Positions 1 to 8,169 of a stretch of DNA of 64,000 nucleotides are shown here, in pieces. Source of the DNA: Sedimentimonas flavescens (GTDB taxonomy: Bacteria; Pseudomonadota; Alphaproteobacteria; Rhodobacterales; Rhodobacteraceae); NCBI RefSeq assembly GCF_019264375.1, contig NZ_JAHVAI010000001.1:1-64000 (forward strand). The letters run 5' to 3'. The translations under genes and the position numbers were made by a program. The first letter of the stretch is position 1. Every line of letters starts with the position of its first letter. Below the pieces are notes generated by a model. The model was not told the DNA's origin. It worked only from the letters and a program-made list of their open reading frames with translations, and ran no database searches.

Positions 1-278
1 AGGGAATTCGCCCCACAAGCCATTGGAATTACAGTGCAATCTGAGGTGCATTTTGCCTCAAATCGGCTCAATTCAAGGAAATTCCCTGTAAATTGACCCG
101 TATCAGGGAAACCCGGTCAAAACCGGACCGCCGAAATCTGGTCTCTGAGACGCATCGCACAGGCTTGCGCAAACAGCCGAAGCAGGATCGTCTCAGCCAA
201 GAGACACCCCGGGAAAGGCTTTGAAATGTCGTGGAAAGTTTGGGGAAAACTGGCCGGTGCGGCAGAGACAGGGGTCGG
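1..278. other. AT-richer flank at the 3' side of tRNA-Ser, no gene seen
   Basis: No convincing reading frame lies here; the one open frame runs through the tRNA gene and looks like chance. By eye the stretch is richer in A and T than the rest of the window. It carries repeated AGGGAA/TTCCCT words: one at base 1, one at 82-88 and an inverted copy at 104-110, so that TTCCCTG and CAGGGAA form an inverted repeat with a 15-base spacer. The 3' end of a tRNA-Ser gene is a common integration site for mobile elements, so this may be the edge of an integrated element. That is inference; no integrase is visible within the window. Confidence 0.4.
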
Positions 279-368
279 TGGCGGAGGAGGTGGGATTCGA
301 ACCCACGGAGGGCTTTCACCCTCGTCGGTTTTCAAGACCGGTGCATTAAACCACTCTGCCACTCCTCC
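279..368 (-). tRNA. tRNA-Ser (anticodon UGA)
   Basis: Read on the minus strand the gene begins GGAGGAGTGGCAGAGTGG and ends with the matching acceptor arm CTCCTCC, discriminator G and an encoded CCA at 279-281. The anticodon loop CTTGAAA gives anticodon UGA. The long variable arm with a GAGGG/CCCTC stem and the 90-base length are typical of serine tRNAs. The T-loop GGTTCGAATCC is intact. It decodes UCA and, by wobble, other UCN codons. Confidence 0.95.
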
Positions 369-589
369 GACGCCCTTCGCGTAACGCCCTTCACGCGATT
401 CTGAAAGACCCGGGCTTACCGTTTTCCGCTTGCGGTCGGTTGCGCCGCTTTTCATGCCCGCGCGGACGGGGTAAAGTCCGCTCCAGTTCAGGGACGCGCA
501 TGATGCGCGGCGCGAGGCGGCCACGAGAGCCGGGGCAGGGCTCTGACGGGCCGGAGATGAGACGCGGCAACAGCCGCGCAGGAAGGGGC

Positions 590-1534
590 ATGATGCGCAA
601 GGGATCGTTGTCGCGATACGTTCTGATGCTGGGAACGGCAGTGGCGTTGGCGGGGTGCCAGATGGGCACGGGCGCCGACCCCGAGGAGGCGCCCGCCGAT
701 GGCACGCCCCCCGAAGCCGCCGCCGTCCGCACGGTCGAGCGTGACGTCGAAGCGCCCAAGGTTTTCTCGGTTGAGGATCAGGGCCTGTGGGACGGACGCC
801 CCTCGCTTGGGGGCGTATGGGTTGCCCATGCCTCGGTGAAAGACCCCGAGCGCGTCGTGGTGCGCAACCTTTCCAACGGCAAATCGGTGAACTCCGCGTT
901 GTTCCGGCGCGAGCGTGAGAATCCCGGCCCCAAGATCCAGGTTTCGTCTGATGCGGCGGCGGCACTCGGAATGCTGGCCGGGGCGCCTGCAAAGCTTTCC
1001 GTTGTGGCCCTGCGTCGCGAGGAGGTACCGGTTGAGCCTGCACCGCCGGCCACCGCCACGCCCTCGGTCAAACCGGCGGCCGATGTGAAACCCGTGCCCA
1101 AGCCCGCCGCCGCGATCGCCGCCACGGCCGCCGGGGCCATCGCGAAGGCCGAGGCAGACCCGAAAGCCAAGCCTGCCGAACCCGCGAAGGCGGCGGCCCC
1201 GCCGAAACCGGCAGCACCCGCCAAGGCGACAACCGCAAAACCCGAGGCCGCAGCGACCGCTCAAGCCAAACCCGCTGCCCCCGCGCCCGCCGCACCCGCA
1301 GGCAAGCTGCTGGTTCAGATCGGCACCTACAGCAGCGAAGCCAATGCGCAGCGCGCGGCAGGAGATCTGCTCAAGAAGGGCGTGAAAGACGTCGTCATCC
1401 GCAAGGAAGTCGGCGCGATCAAGACCGTATGGCGGGTCGTCGTCGGCCCGGTCGCCACGTCGGCCGAACGCGACAAGCTGTTGGCCCAGCTCAAGGGCTT
1501 CGGTTTCACCGACGCCTACGCCGTCTCGAAATAA
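590..1534 (+). CDS. SPOR-domain lipoprotein
   Basis: A 314-residue predicted lipoprotein. The N-terminus has basic residues, a hydrophobic stretch and the lipobox LAGC near residues 18-21, so it should be processed by signal peptidase II and anchored to a membrane. Residues about 60-140 look like a double-psi beta-barrel of the RlpA type (RVVVRNLSNGKSV followed by a strand rich in small residues). About 120 residues of low-complexity Ala/Pro/Lys linker follow, then a C-terminal SPOR domain (about 240-314, beginning LLVQIGTYSSEANAQ) of the kind that binds denuded peptidoglycan at the septum. The ATG at 590 is chosen because GGAAGGGG lies just before it and it starts the signal peptide; ATG 593 is equally possible and longer readings have no signal. 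It sits 14 bases before a D,D-carboxypeptidase gene, which fits a role in cell-wall remodelling or division. Confidence 0.8.
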   Translation: MMRKGSLSRYVLMLGTAVALAGCQMGTGADPEEAPADGTPPEAAAVRTVERDVEAPKVFSVEDQGLWDGRPSLGGVWVAHASVKDPERVVVRNLSNGKSVNSALFRRERENPGPKIQVSSDAAAALGMLAGAPAKLSVVALRREEVPVEPAPPATATPSVKPAADVKPVPKPAAAIAATAAGAIAKAEADPKAKPAEPAKAAAPPKPAAPAKATTAKPEAAATAQAKPAAPAPAAPAGKLLVQIGTYSSEANAQRAAGDLLKKGVKDVVIRKEVGAIKTVWRVVVGPVATSAERDKLLAQLKGFGFTDAYAVSK

Positions 1535-1548
1535 GGAATACCAGCCCG

Positions 1549-2712
1549 ATGCAACTGACCCGTCTTTTCACCGTCATCTGCCTTGCACTTCTGGCAGCCC
1601 TGCCCGCCCGCGCCTTCGAGACCCGCGCAACGGCCGCATGGGTCTATGACGTGACGACCAACACGGTGCTGCTTGAGAAGAACGCAGATATCCCGCTGCC
1701 ACCGGCGTCGATGTCCAAGCTGATGACCGTGAACATGCTGTTCGAGGCCCTGCGCGACGGACGCGTGACACTGGATACGAGCTTTGCCGTCTCGACCCGC
1801 GCCAAGCAGATGGGCGGCTCGACCATGTTCCTCAATGAGATGGACCGCCCGACGGTGGGCGAACTTCTGAAGGGCATCGTCATCAACTCGGGCAACGACG
1901 CTTGCGTGGTGGTGGCCGAGGGGTTGGCTGGTTCGGAAGATGCGTTCGCGCGCCAGATGGGCGAGCGTGCACGCCAGTTGGGCATGAACAACTCGATGTT
2001 CGCCAATGCCTCGGGCTGGCCGCATCCGGGGCAGCGCATGTCGATGCGCGATCTGGGCGTTCTGTCCGTGCGGCTGATCTCGGAGTTTCCCGACTATTAC
2101 CCGCTGTTCTCGGAAACCTCCTATAACTACAAGGACCGCTCGCCCGCCAATGCCAACAACCGCAACCCGTTGCTCAAGATCGCGGCGGCGGACTGGCACG
2201 CGGACGGTCTCAAGACCGGGCACACCGAGGAGTCGGGCTATGGCCTTGCCGGCTCGGCCGTGATGGGTGATCGCCGTATCGTCTTCGTGATCACCGGCCT
2301 GACCTCGGAAACCGAGCGCGCCCAGGAGGCAGAGGCCATCGCCAACTGGGCGTTCCGCCAGTTCGTACTGAAAACACTGGCCAACAAGGGCAGCCGTCTG
2401 GCCGAAGCGCCTGTCTGGCTTGGCGCTGCCGACAAGGTCGGGCTGACCCCGGCCGAGGATCTGTCGCTGCTGATCCCCGCCGCCGCGCAGGACGCCATCA
2501 AGGCCGAGGCGGTCTTTACCGGCCCCGTCGCCGCGCCGATCGCGACGGGCGATCAACTGGGCGAGCTGGTGCTGACGATCCCCGGCCTGAACGAACCCAA
2601 GCGCGTGGCACTGGTCGCGGCCGAGGACGTGGCCGCGGGCGGATTCATGGTGCGCGTCAAGGCTGCGTTTGCGCGCCTCACCGCCAAGGCCATGCAGGCT
2701 GCGAACAGCTGA
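1549..2712 (+). CDS. D-alanyl-D-alanine carboxypeptidase (PBP5/6 family, peptidase S11)
   Basis: A 387-residue periplasmic enzyme that trims the terminal D-Ala from peptidoglycan pentapeptides. Residues 1-20 are a signal peptide ending in ALPARA. All three penicillin-binding motifs are present: SMSK near residue 53 (nucleophile serine), SGN near residue 115, and KTG followed by HTEESG near residue 222. A C-terminal PBP5_C-type beta domain follows, and the end (AFARLTAKAMQ) is amphipathic as expected for membrane attachment. The start at 1549 is set by the signal peptide and an upstream AAGGAA. It follows the SPOR lipoprotein by 14 bases and is followed by tmk after 6 bases, so the three are probably co-transcribed. 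The family is certain; the exact dac paralogue is not. Confidence 0.92.
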   Translation: MQLTRLFTVICLALLAALPARAFETRATAAWVYDVTTNTVLLEKNADIPLPPASMSKLMTVNMLFEALRDGRVTLDTSFAVSTRAKQMGGSTMFLNEMDRPTVGELLKGIVINSGNDACVVVAEGLAGSEDAFARQMGERARQLGMNNSMFANASGWPHPGQRMSMRDLGVLSVRLISEFPDYYPLFSETSYNYKDRSPANANNRNPLLKIAAADWHADGLKTGHTEESGYGLAGSAVMGDRRIVFVITGLTSETERAQEAEAIANWAFRQFVLKTLANKGSRLAEAPVWLGAADKVGLTPAEDLSLLIPAAAQDAIKAEAVFTGPVAAPIATGDQLGELVLTIPGLNEPKRVALVAAEDVAAGGFMVRVKAAFARLTAKAMQAANS

Positions 2713-2718
2713 GGGCAG

Positions 2719-3330
2719 ATGTTCATCACCTTCGAGGGCATCGACGGATCGGGAAAATCCACGCAGGCGCGCCTGCTGGCCGAAGCCCTGCGCGCCGGTG
2801 GCTTCGATGTGGTGCTGACGCGTGAGCCGGGCGGATCGCCCGGCGCCGAGGAAATCCGCCGCCTCGTTCTGGAAGGCGACCCCGACCGCTGGTCCCCTGA
2901 GACCGAGATCCTGCTTTTCACCGCCGCCCGCCGCGACCATCTGGAGCGCACCATCGCCCCCGCACTGGCCGCCGGGCGCATCGTGATCTGCGACCGTTTC
3001 GCGGATTCGACCCGCATGTATCAGGGCCTCTCGCGCGGCGATCTGCGCGGGCTGGTGGATCAGCTGCACAGCCTGATGATCGGGCGCGAGCCCGACCTGA
3101 CCTTCCTTGTGGATATCGACCCTGCCGTGGGCCTTGCGCGTGCCAAGGGCCGTCGGGGCACCGAGGAGCGGTTCGAAGACATGGGCCTTGCGATGCAAGA
3201 GCGGATGCGCGCAGGCTTCCTGGCGCTGGCGCACGAGTTTGCCGAACGCTTCCGGCTGGTCAACGGCGCCCGCCCGACCGAGGAGGTCACAGCCGAGATC
3301 CTCTCGCTCACCCGGGCGGCGCTGGCATGA
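2719..3330 (+). CDS. tmk: Thymidylate kinase
   Basis: A 203-residue kinase that phosphorylates dTMP to dTDP with ATP, an essential step in dTTP supply. The sequence opens with the P-loop FEGIDGSGKST, has the REPGGSP motif near residue 35, the DRF/DS substrate motif (VICDRFADST) near residue 92, and a basic lid segment AKGRRGTEERFE near 145, all in normal order and at normal length. A GAGGG ribosome-binding site lies just before the ATG. The stop overlaps the start of holB in an ATGA arrangement, so the two are translationally coupled, a pairing common in bacteria. Confidence 0.96.
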   Translation: MFITFEGIDGSGKSTQARLLAEALRAGGFDVVLTREPGGSPGAEEIRRLVLEGDPDRWSPETEILLFTAARRDHLERTIAPALAAGRIVICDRFADSTRMYQGLSRGDLRGLVDQLHSLMIGREPDLTFLVDIDPAVGLARAKGRRGTEERFEDMGLAMQERMRAGFLALAHEFAERFRLVNGARPTEEVTAEILSLTRAALA

Positions 3331-4445
3331 GCAGCAAGACCGCCGACATCCCCGATCCGACGCAGGTCGAAGGTGCGATCCACCCGCGCGACACACTGCA
3401 CCTGATGGGGCAAACGCGCGCCGAGGCGGATTTCCTTGACGCCTTCACCTCGGGCCGGATGCACCACGGCTGGATGCTGACCGGCCCACGCGGCGTCGGC
3501 AAGGCGACGCTGGCGTGGCGCATCGCGCGCTTCCTGCTGACGCAACCCACCGATGATGGCGGCCTTTTCGGCGCACCCCCACCGCCCACCAACCTCGAAA
3601 CCGACCCCGAGCACCCTGTCTGCCGCCGCATCCACGCGGGCTCGGAACCCGGTGTGTTCCTGCTCAAACGCGGGTTGAACGCAACCGAAACGGCCCTGTC
3701 GCAGGACATCCGCGTCGATGAGGTGCGCAAGCTCAAAAGCTTCCTGCACCTGTCGGCAGCCGAGGGCGGGCGGCGCGTTGTCATCGTGGACAGCGCCGAC
3801 GAGATGAACACGCAGGCCGCCAACGCGCTACTTAAACTGCTCGAAGAACCGCCGCCGCGCGTGACCTTCCTTCTGATCTCGCACCAGCCCGCGGGGCTTC
3901 TGCCGACGATCCGCTCGCGCTGCCGCGAGTTGCGGCTGGCTACGCTTGCACCTGAAGATATGGCCGCCGCCCTCGCCGCAGCAGGTGAGGCGGTCGAGGC
4001 CGACACCGCCGCCCTTGCCGCGCTTTCGGGCGGATCGGTGGGCGAGGCGATCCGGCTTTTGAACCTCGACGGCCTTGCGACCTACGAAAAGCTCGTGGCG
4101 CTGTTCGGCAGCCTGCCCCGGCTTGACCGGGTGCGCGCGCTGGCGCTGGCCGACAGTATCACCGGCAAGCAAAACGAGCCGCGCTATGACCTGATGCTGG
4201 GGCTGATCGAACTGTTCCTGGCGCGCCTTGCCCGCGCGGGCGTGGCCGGACCTCCGCCCCTGGAGGGCGCGGCAGGCGAGGCGCAGGTGATCGCCCGCCT
4301 CAGCCCCGATGGCTACGCGGCGATGAAATGGGCGGCATTGCACCAGACCCTTGGCGCCCGCGCGCGCCATGGCAAGGGGGTCAACCTTGACCCTGCGGCG
4401 CTGGTCATGGATATGGTTCTTGAAATCACGGCGGCCGCCGCCTGA
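3327..4445 (+). CDS. holB: DNA polymerase III subunit delta'
   Basis: A 372-residue AAA+ protein of the clamp-loader complex that helps open and load the beta sliding clamp. The N-terminal half contains a P-loop GPRGVGKATLAW near residue 51 (Ala follows the lysine where active ATPases have Ser or Thr, as expected for the non-hydrolysing delta' subunit), then VVIVDSADEMNTQAANALLKLLEEPP near residues 150-175, the family signature. LISHQPAGLLPTIRSRCR near 183 is the sensor-like strand and SRC motif. The C-terminal helical collar domain follows. Its start overlaps the tmk stop by four bases and TatD follows after a short gap. Confidence 0.93.
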   Translation: MSSKTADIPDPTQVEGAIHPRDTLHLMGQTRAEADFLDAFTSGRMHHGWMLTGPRGVGKATLAWRIARFLLTQPTDDGGLFGAPPPPTNLETDPEHPVCRRIHAGSEPGVFLLKRGLNATETALSQDIRVDEVRKLKSFLHLSAAEGGRRVVIVDSADEMNTQAANALLKLLEEPPPRVTFLLISHQPAGLLPTIRSRCRELRLATLAPEDMAAALAAAGEAVEADTAALAALSGGSVGEAIRLLNLDGLATYEKLVALFGSLPRLDRVRALALADSITGKQNEPRYDLMLGLIELFLARLARAGVAGPPPLEGAAGEAQVIARLSPDGYAAMKWAALHQTLGARARHGKGVNLDPAALVMDMVLEITAAAA

Positions 4446-4467
4446 GCCGCCCATAAAGGACCTGCCC

Positions 4468-5271
4468 GTGGCCGAGACCGAAACCCATCCGCCCGAAATC
4501 GTCGACAGCCACTGCCACCTCGATTTCCCTGATTTCGCCGAGGAACTGCCCGAGGTCATCGCCCGCGCCCGCGCCGCTGGCGTGACGCGCATGGTCACCA
4601 TCTGCACGCGCCTGCGCAATGAACCCTCGGTTCGTGCCATCGCCGAGGCGCATGATGGCATCTATTACGCCGCAGGCACCCATCCGATGAGCGCGGCGGA
4701 AGAGCCCCTGGCCTCCGTCCAGGACCTCGTGGCTCTCGCCCGCCACCCCAAATTCGTGGGCATCGGCGAGACGGGCCTCGATTACCACTATACTGCCGAC
4801 AGCGCCGAGGTGCAGAAGGCCTCGCTACGCATCCATATCGAGGCTGCGCAGGAAACCGGCCTGCCGCTGATCATCCACGCCCGTGCCGCCGACGCTGATA
4901 TGGAGGCGATTCTGGCCGAGGGGCTGAAATCGCGCCCCTATAGCTGCATGATGCATTGCTACTCCTCGGGGCCGCGGCTGGCGCAGGCCTCGCTTGAGAT
5001 GGGCTTTTACCTGTCGATGTCGGGCATCGCGACCTTCCCGAAATCGACCGAGGTACGCGAGATCTTCGCCGCCGCCCCCCTCGACCGCATCTTGGTCGAG
5101 ACCGACGCCCCCTACCTTGCCCCCCCGCCCCATCGCGGCCGCCGCAACGAGCCCGCCTATACCGCGCTGACCGCAAAAATCGGTGCGGATCTCTACGGCG
5201 TCAGCTATGCCGAGTTTGCCGCCGCCACCTCGGCCAATTTCGACCGCCTGTTCTGGAAGGCCAAACGATGA
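4468..5271 (+). CDS. TatD family metal-dependent hydrolase
   Basis: A 267-residue TIM-barrel amidohydrolase-type enzyme of the TatD family, whose known members are Mg-dependent DNases or 3'-5' exonucleases. Visible metal ligands are VDSHCHLDF at the N-terminus, GIGETGLDY near residue 95, LIIHARAA near 133, MHCYSSG near 158 and VETDAPYLAP near 210, with the family end-motif RRNEPAY. The start is taken as GTG 4468, preceded by AAAGGA; upstream readings overlap holB and lack similarity. It sits between holB and a metallo-beta-lactamase-fold gene with a four-base overlap, so it belongs to the tmk-holB transcription unit. The cellular substrate cannot be told from sequence. Confidence 0.9.
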   Translation: MAETETHPPEIVDSHCHLDFPDFAEELPEVIARARAAGVTRMVTICTRLRNEPSVRAIAEAHDGIYYAAGTHPMSAAEEPLASVQDLVALARHPKFVGIGETGLDYHYTADSAEVQKASLRIHIEAAQETGLPLIIHARAADADMEAILAEGLKSRPYSCMMHCYSSGPRLAQASLEMGFYLSMSGIATFPKSTEVREIFAAAPLDRILVETDAPYLAPPPHRGRRNEPAYTALTAKIGADLYGVSYAEFAAATSANFDRLFWKAKR

Positions 5272-6068
5272 CCCGGATGCGTTTCACGATCCTCGGCTGC
5301 GGCTCGTCCGGCGGGGTGCCCCGCATCGGCGGGCACTGGGGCGAGTGCAACCCGGACAACCCGAGAAACCGCCGCACCCGCTGCTCGATGCTGGTCGAGC
5401 GCGTCTCGCCCCATGGCACGACCCGCGTGCTGATCGACACCTCGCCCGATCTGCGCGAGCAACTGCTGCGCGCAGGCGTGGGTGAGCTGGACGCCGTCGT
5501 CTACACCCACAGCCACGCAGACCATGTCCACGGGCTGGACGATCTGCGCCAGATCACCTTCAACATGCGCCGCCGCCTGCCGGTCTGGGCCGATAGCGAC
5601 ACGCAAGAGGCCCTTCTGAACCGCTTCGGCTACGCCTTCGTGCAGCCGCCGGATTCGAACTACCCGCCGATCTGCGACCTGCGCGCGATCCACGGCACCT
5701 TCGAGATCACCGGCGCCGGCGGCCCGATCGAGCTGCACCCCTTCCGCGTCGAGCACGGCAATATCGACGCGCTCGGCTTCCGCATCGGCGACGTGGCCTA
5801 CCTGCCCGATGTCAGCACCATCCCCGAGGAAGCCTGGTCGCATCTGAACGGCCTTGAGTGCTGGGTCCTCGACGCGCTGCGCCGCACGCCACATCCGACC
5901 CATGCGCATCTGGCCCTCGCGCTGGAATGGATCGAGCGTGTCAAACCGGCATCGGCGGTGCTGACCAACATGCATATCGACCTCGACTATGACGATGTCG
6001 CAGCCGAGACACCCGAACACATCCGCCCCGCCTATGACGGGCTGGTGTTGGAGTTCGCCGCGCAATGA
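5268..6068 (+). CDS. MBL-fold metallo-hydrolase (PhnP-like)
   Basis: A 266-residue metallo-beta-lactamase-fold hydrolase. The zinc motif is THSHADHVHGLDD near residue 80 (HxHxDH), with the early segment LGCGSSGGVPRIG typical of the PhnP/RNase Z-like branch and a later histidine in the metal set (FRVEHG near 162). PhnP enzymes are cyclic phosphodiesterases, but no phosphonate genes are nearby, so the substrate is open. The start overlaps the TatD stop (ATGA) and the stop overlaps the next start, placing it inside one coupled operon from tmk onward. Confidence 0.85.
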   Translation: MTRMRFTILGCGSSGGVPRIGGHWGECNPDNPRNRRTRCSMLVERVSPHGTTRVLIDTSPDLREQLLRAGVGELDAVVYTHSHADHVHGLDDLRQITFNMRRRLPVWADSDTQEALLNRFGYAFVQPPDSNYPPICDLRAIHGTFEITGAGGPIELHPFRVEHGNIDALGFRIGDVAYLPDVSTIPEEAWSHLNGLECWVLDALRRTPHPTHAHLALALEWIERVKPASAVLTNMHIDLDYDDVAAETPEHIRPAYDGLVLEFAAQ

Positions 6069-7015
6069 GCGCGCTGATCGACGTCATCCTGCCCGTCTTT
6101 CTCGTGCTCGGCTTCGGCTACGTCGTCTCGTGGCGCGGCCTCTTTTCCGACGCAGCGGTCGACGGGCTGATGCGCTTTGCGCAGAACTTCGCCGTGCCGG
6201 TGCTGCTCGCGCGCTCCATCGCGATGCTCGACCTGAGCACGAGCTATGACGCGGGGCTGATGATCTCGTTTTACGCCGGCGCGCTGACCTCATTTGCCAT
6301 CGGGATCACGGCGGCGCGGGTGATCTTCCGCCGCACCGGTCCGGATGCGGTCGCAATCGGCTTTTGCTGCCTCTTCTCGAACTCGCTCCTGCTCGGCATC
6401 CCGATCACCGAGCGCGCCTATGGCCCCGACGCGCTGGCGGGCAACTTCGCCATCATCTCAATCCATTCGCCCCTGCTGTACACCATTGGCATCGTCGCGA
6501 TGGAGGCCGTGCGCTCCGCAGGAACGGGCGCGGGGCTGAGCCGCGTGGGCTTCAACGCACTGATGGGTGTGCTGCGCACCCCCCTCGTAATCGGCATCCT
6601 GTGCGGTTTCGCGATTCAGATCCTGCGGAAAACGACGGGGCAAGACCTTCCGGGGCCTGTCTGGGCAGCGATGAACATGATGGCCAACGCTGCCCTGCCC
6701 GCCGCCCTCTTCGGCCTTGGCGGTGTGCTCTTCCGTTATCGCCCCGAGGGCGATGGGCGCGCGATAGTCATGGTCTCAGCGCTCTCGCTGATCGTGCATC
6801 CGGGTATCGCCTATCTGCTTGGGCATTGGGTCTTTGCGCTCGATACGGCGGCGCTGCGCTCAGCGGTGATAACAGCGGCGATGGCCCCGGGAGTGAACGC
6901 CTATCTCTTCGCCAATATGTATGGCGCCGCGCGACGGGTCGCCGCCTCTTCGGTCCTGGTTGCAACGGCAGCTTCGATCCTGACGATCTGGGCCTGGCTC
7001 GCGATTCTTCCTTAA
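6065..7015 (+). CDS. AEC (auxin efflux carrier) family transporter
   Basis: A 316-residue inner-membrane protein with about ten hydrophobic segments spread over its whole length and the AEC pattern of two five-helix halves. Segment GFCCLFSNSLLLGIPI near residue 100 holds the conserved asparagine and small-residue helix break of the family, and a matching segment NMMANAALPAALFGLGG lies in the second half. Members export or import organic acids and related anions by secondary transport; the substrate here is unknown. The start overlaps the metallo-hydrolase stop, so it is the last gene of the operon that begins near 590. A composite hairpin and repeat region follows. Confidence 0.88.
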   Translation: MSALIDVILPVFLVLGFGYVVSWRGLFSDAAVDGLMRFAQNFAVPVLLARSIAMLDLSTSYDAGLMISFYAGALTSFAIGITAARVIFRRTGPDAVAIGFCCLFSNSLLLGIPITERAYGPDALAGNFAIISIHSPLLYTIGIVAMEAVRSAGTGAGLSRVGFNALMGVLRTPLVIGILCGFAIQILRKTTGQDLPGPVWAAMNMMANAALPAALFGLGGVLFRYRPEGDGRAIVMVSALSLIVHPGIAYLLGHWVFALDTAALRSAVITAAMAPGVNAYLFANMYGAARRVAASSVLVATAASILTIWAWLAILP

Positions 7016-7052
7016 ACGTTGGGCGCGCTGCCCCCTCGGGCCTGGCGGCCCT

Positions 7053-7130
7053 CACCCCCGGGATATTTAGACAAAGACGAACACGGGCACCGTTCCCCTT
7101 TCGGCTTTGCGCAAATATCCCGGGGGGGTG
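7053..7130. repeat. Inverted pair of an intergenic repeat element between convergent genes
   Basis: Two copies of a CACCCCCGGGATATTT-like sequence face each other: one at 7053-7068 and its reverse complement at 7113-7130, with 44 bases between. Related single copies occur at about 47166 and 61969, each at the 3' end of a plus-strand gene. The pair lies between the converging AEC transporter and permease genes, so each arm points out of one gene. It may act in transcript ending or protection of mRNA 3' ends; that role is inferred from position only. Confidence 0.6.
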
Positions 7131-7148
7131 AATTTGCGAATAGCAAAG

Positions 7149-7172
7149 AGGGGGGCAGAGCCCCCCTTTTCG
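7149..7172. terminator. GC-rich hairpin with T-run after the repeat pair
   Basis: The sequence AGGGGGGCAGAGCCCCCCTTTT forms a stem of about seven G-C pairs with a short loop, followed by four T residues on the plus strand. It lies downstream of the AEC transporter and also just beyond the stop of the minus-strand permease at 7200, so it could end transcripts arriving from either side. Confidence 0.6.
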
Positions 7173-7199
7173 CATCGTTTGTCTCTAGTTGACTGCAGC

Positions 7200-8159
7200 T
7201 TACTGCGGGCTGACCCCGCGAAGCCGCTCCGAGCGCCGGCGCAGAAGCTCGACCGTCGTCAGCAACAGGATCGAGATCATCACCAGGATCGTCGCCACGG
7301 CGAGGATCGCGGGCGAGATCTGCTCACGGATACCGTTCCACATCTGGCGCGGGATCGTCTGCTGGGTGTGGTCGGCGATGAAGAGAACTGCGACCACCTC
7401 GTCGAACGAGGTCACAAAGGCGAATAGCGCGCCGGACACCACGCCCGGCATGATCAGCGGCATCACGACCTTGAAGAAAGCCGTGCGCGGGTTTGCCCCA
7501 AGGCTTGCGGCCGCACGCACCAGCGACTGGTCAAAGCCCGAGAGCGTGGCCGTCACCGTGATGATGACGAAGGGGATACCAAGTGCCGCGTGCGCCAGGA
7601 TGATCCCCAGGTACGAACCCGCCAGACGCGTCCATTCAAAATGGAAGCCCCCCTCAAAGCTCGGCACCGGCAGCTTCATCCAGGAATAGAAGAAGAACAT
7701 GCCCGTCGCCGAGATGATGATCGGCACGATCATCGGCGAGATAAGGACCGCCGTGATCTGCTTGCGGTAGGGCATTTCGGGCCGGGTCAGGCCCAGGGCG
7801 GCGATCGTGCCAAGCGCCGTCGACAGGATCGTCGCGAAGAAGCCGATGATGATCGAGTTCTTGGTCACCTGCATCCAGGTCGCGTTGCCCCAGAAGTCCG
7901 ACCAGAACGAGGCGCCGCGCTCGGCCTCGGGGTTCTGCATCCCGAAGGTCAGCAGGCTGTCATACCAGCGCATCGAGTACCCCTCGGGGTCGAGCGTCAG
8001 CATCTTCTCGGTGAAGGTGAAGTAGGGCTCGGCGTTGAAGCTGAGCGGGATCACGATCACGATCGGGGCGATCAGGAACAGGAAAATCAGTCCGCAGATC
8101 ACCAGGTAGCTATAATGCCAGGCTTTCTCGAGCGGGCTTGCGTAGGTGGGAAGCGCCAT
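7200..8159 (-). CDS. ABC transporter permease, PotC-like (spermidine/putrescine type)
   Basis: A 319-residue inner-membrane permease with about six transmembrane segments. The cytoplasmic EAA loop that contacts the ATPase is clear: VRAAASLGANPRTAFFKVVM near residue 222. It is the last gene of a four-gene minus-strand operon (ATPase 11797, binding protein 10606, permease 9420, this gene), starting 10 bases after the first permease. The order and sequence type match PotABCD-type importers for polyamines or related amines. The transported compound is not shown by sequence. About 45 polar residues (55-100) sit between the first two membrane segments. Confidence 0.9.
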   Translation of the reverse strand: MALPTYASPLEKAWHYSYLVICGLIFLFLIAPIVIVIPLSFNAEPYFTFTEKMLTLDPEGYSMRWYDSLLTFGMQNPEAERGASFWSDFWGNATWMQVTKNSIIIGFFATILSTALGTIAALGLTRPEMPYRKQITAVLISPMIVPIIISATGMFFFYSWMKLPVPSFEGGFHFEWTRLAGSYLGIILAHAALGIPFVIITVTATLSGFDQSLVRAAASLGANPRTAFFKVVMPLIMPGVVSGALFAFVTSFDEVVAVLFIADHTQQTIPRQMWNGIREQISPAILAVATILVMISILLLTTVELLRRRSERLRGVSPQ

Positions 8160-8169
8160 ATCTCTCTCC

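Noticed and set aside
1516-3396. Open frame of 626 codons on the minus strand across the D,D-carboxypeptidase and tmk genes
   Set aside because: It mirrors well-supported plus-strand genes, has the Arg/Gly/His-rich composition of an antisense frame in G+C-rich DNA and no recognisable motif.
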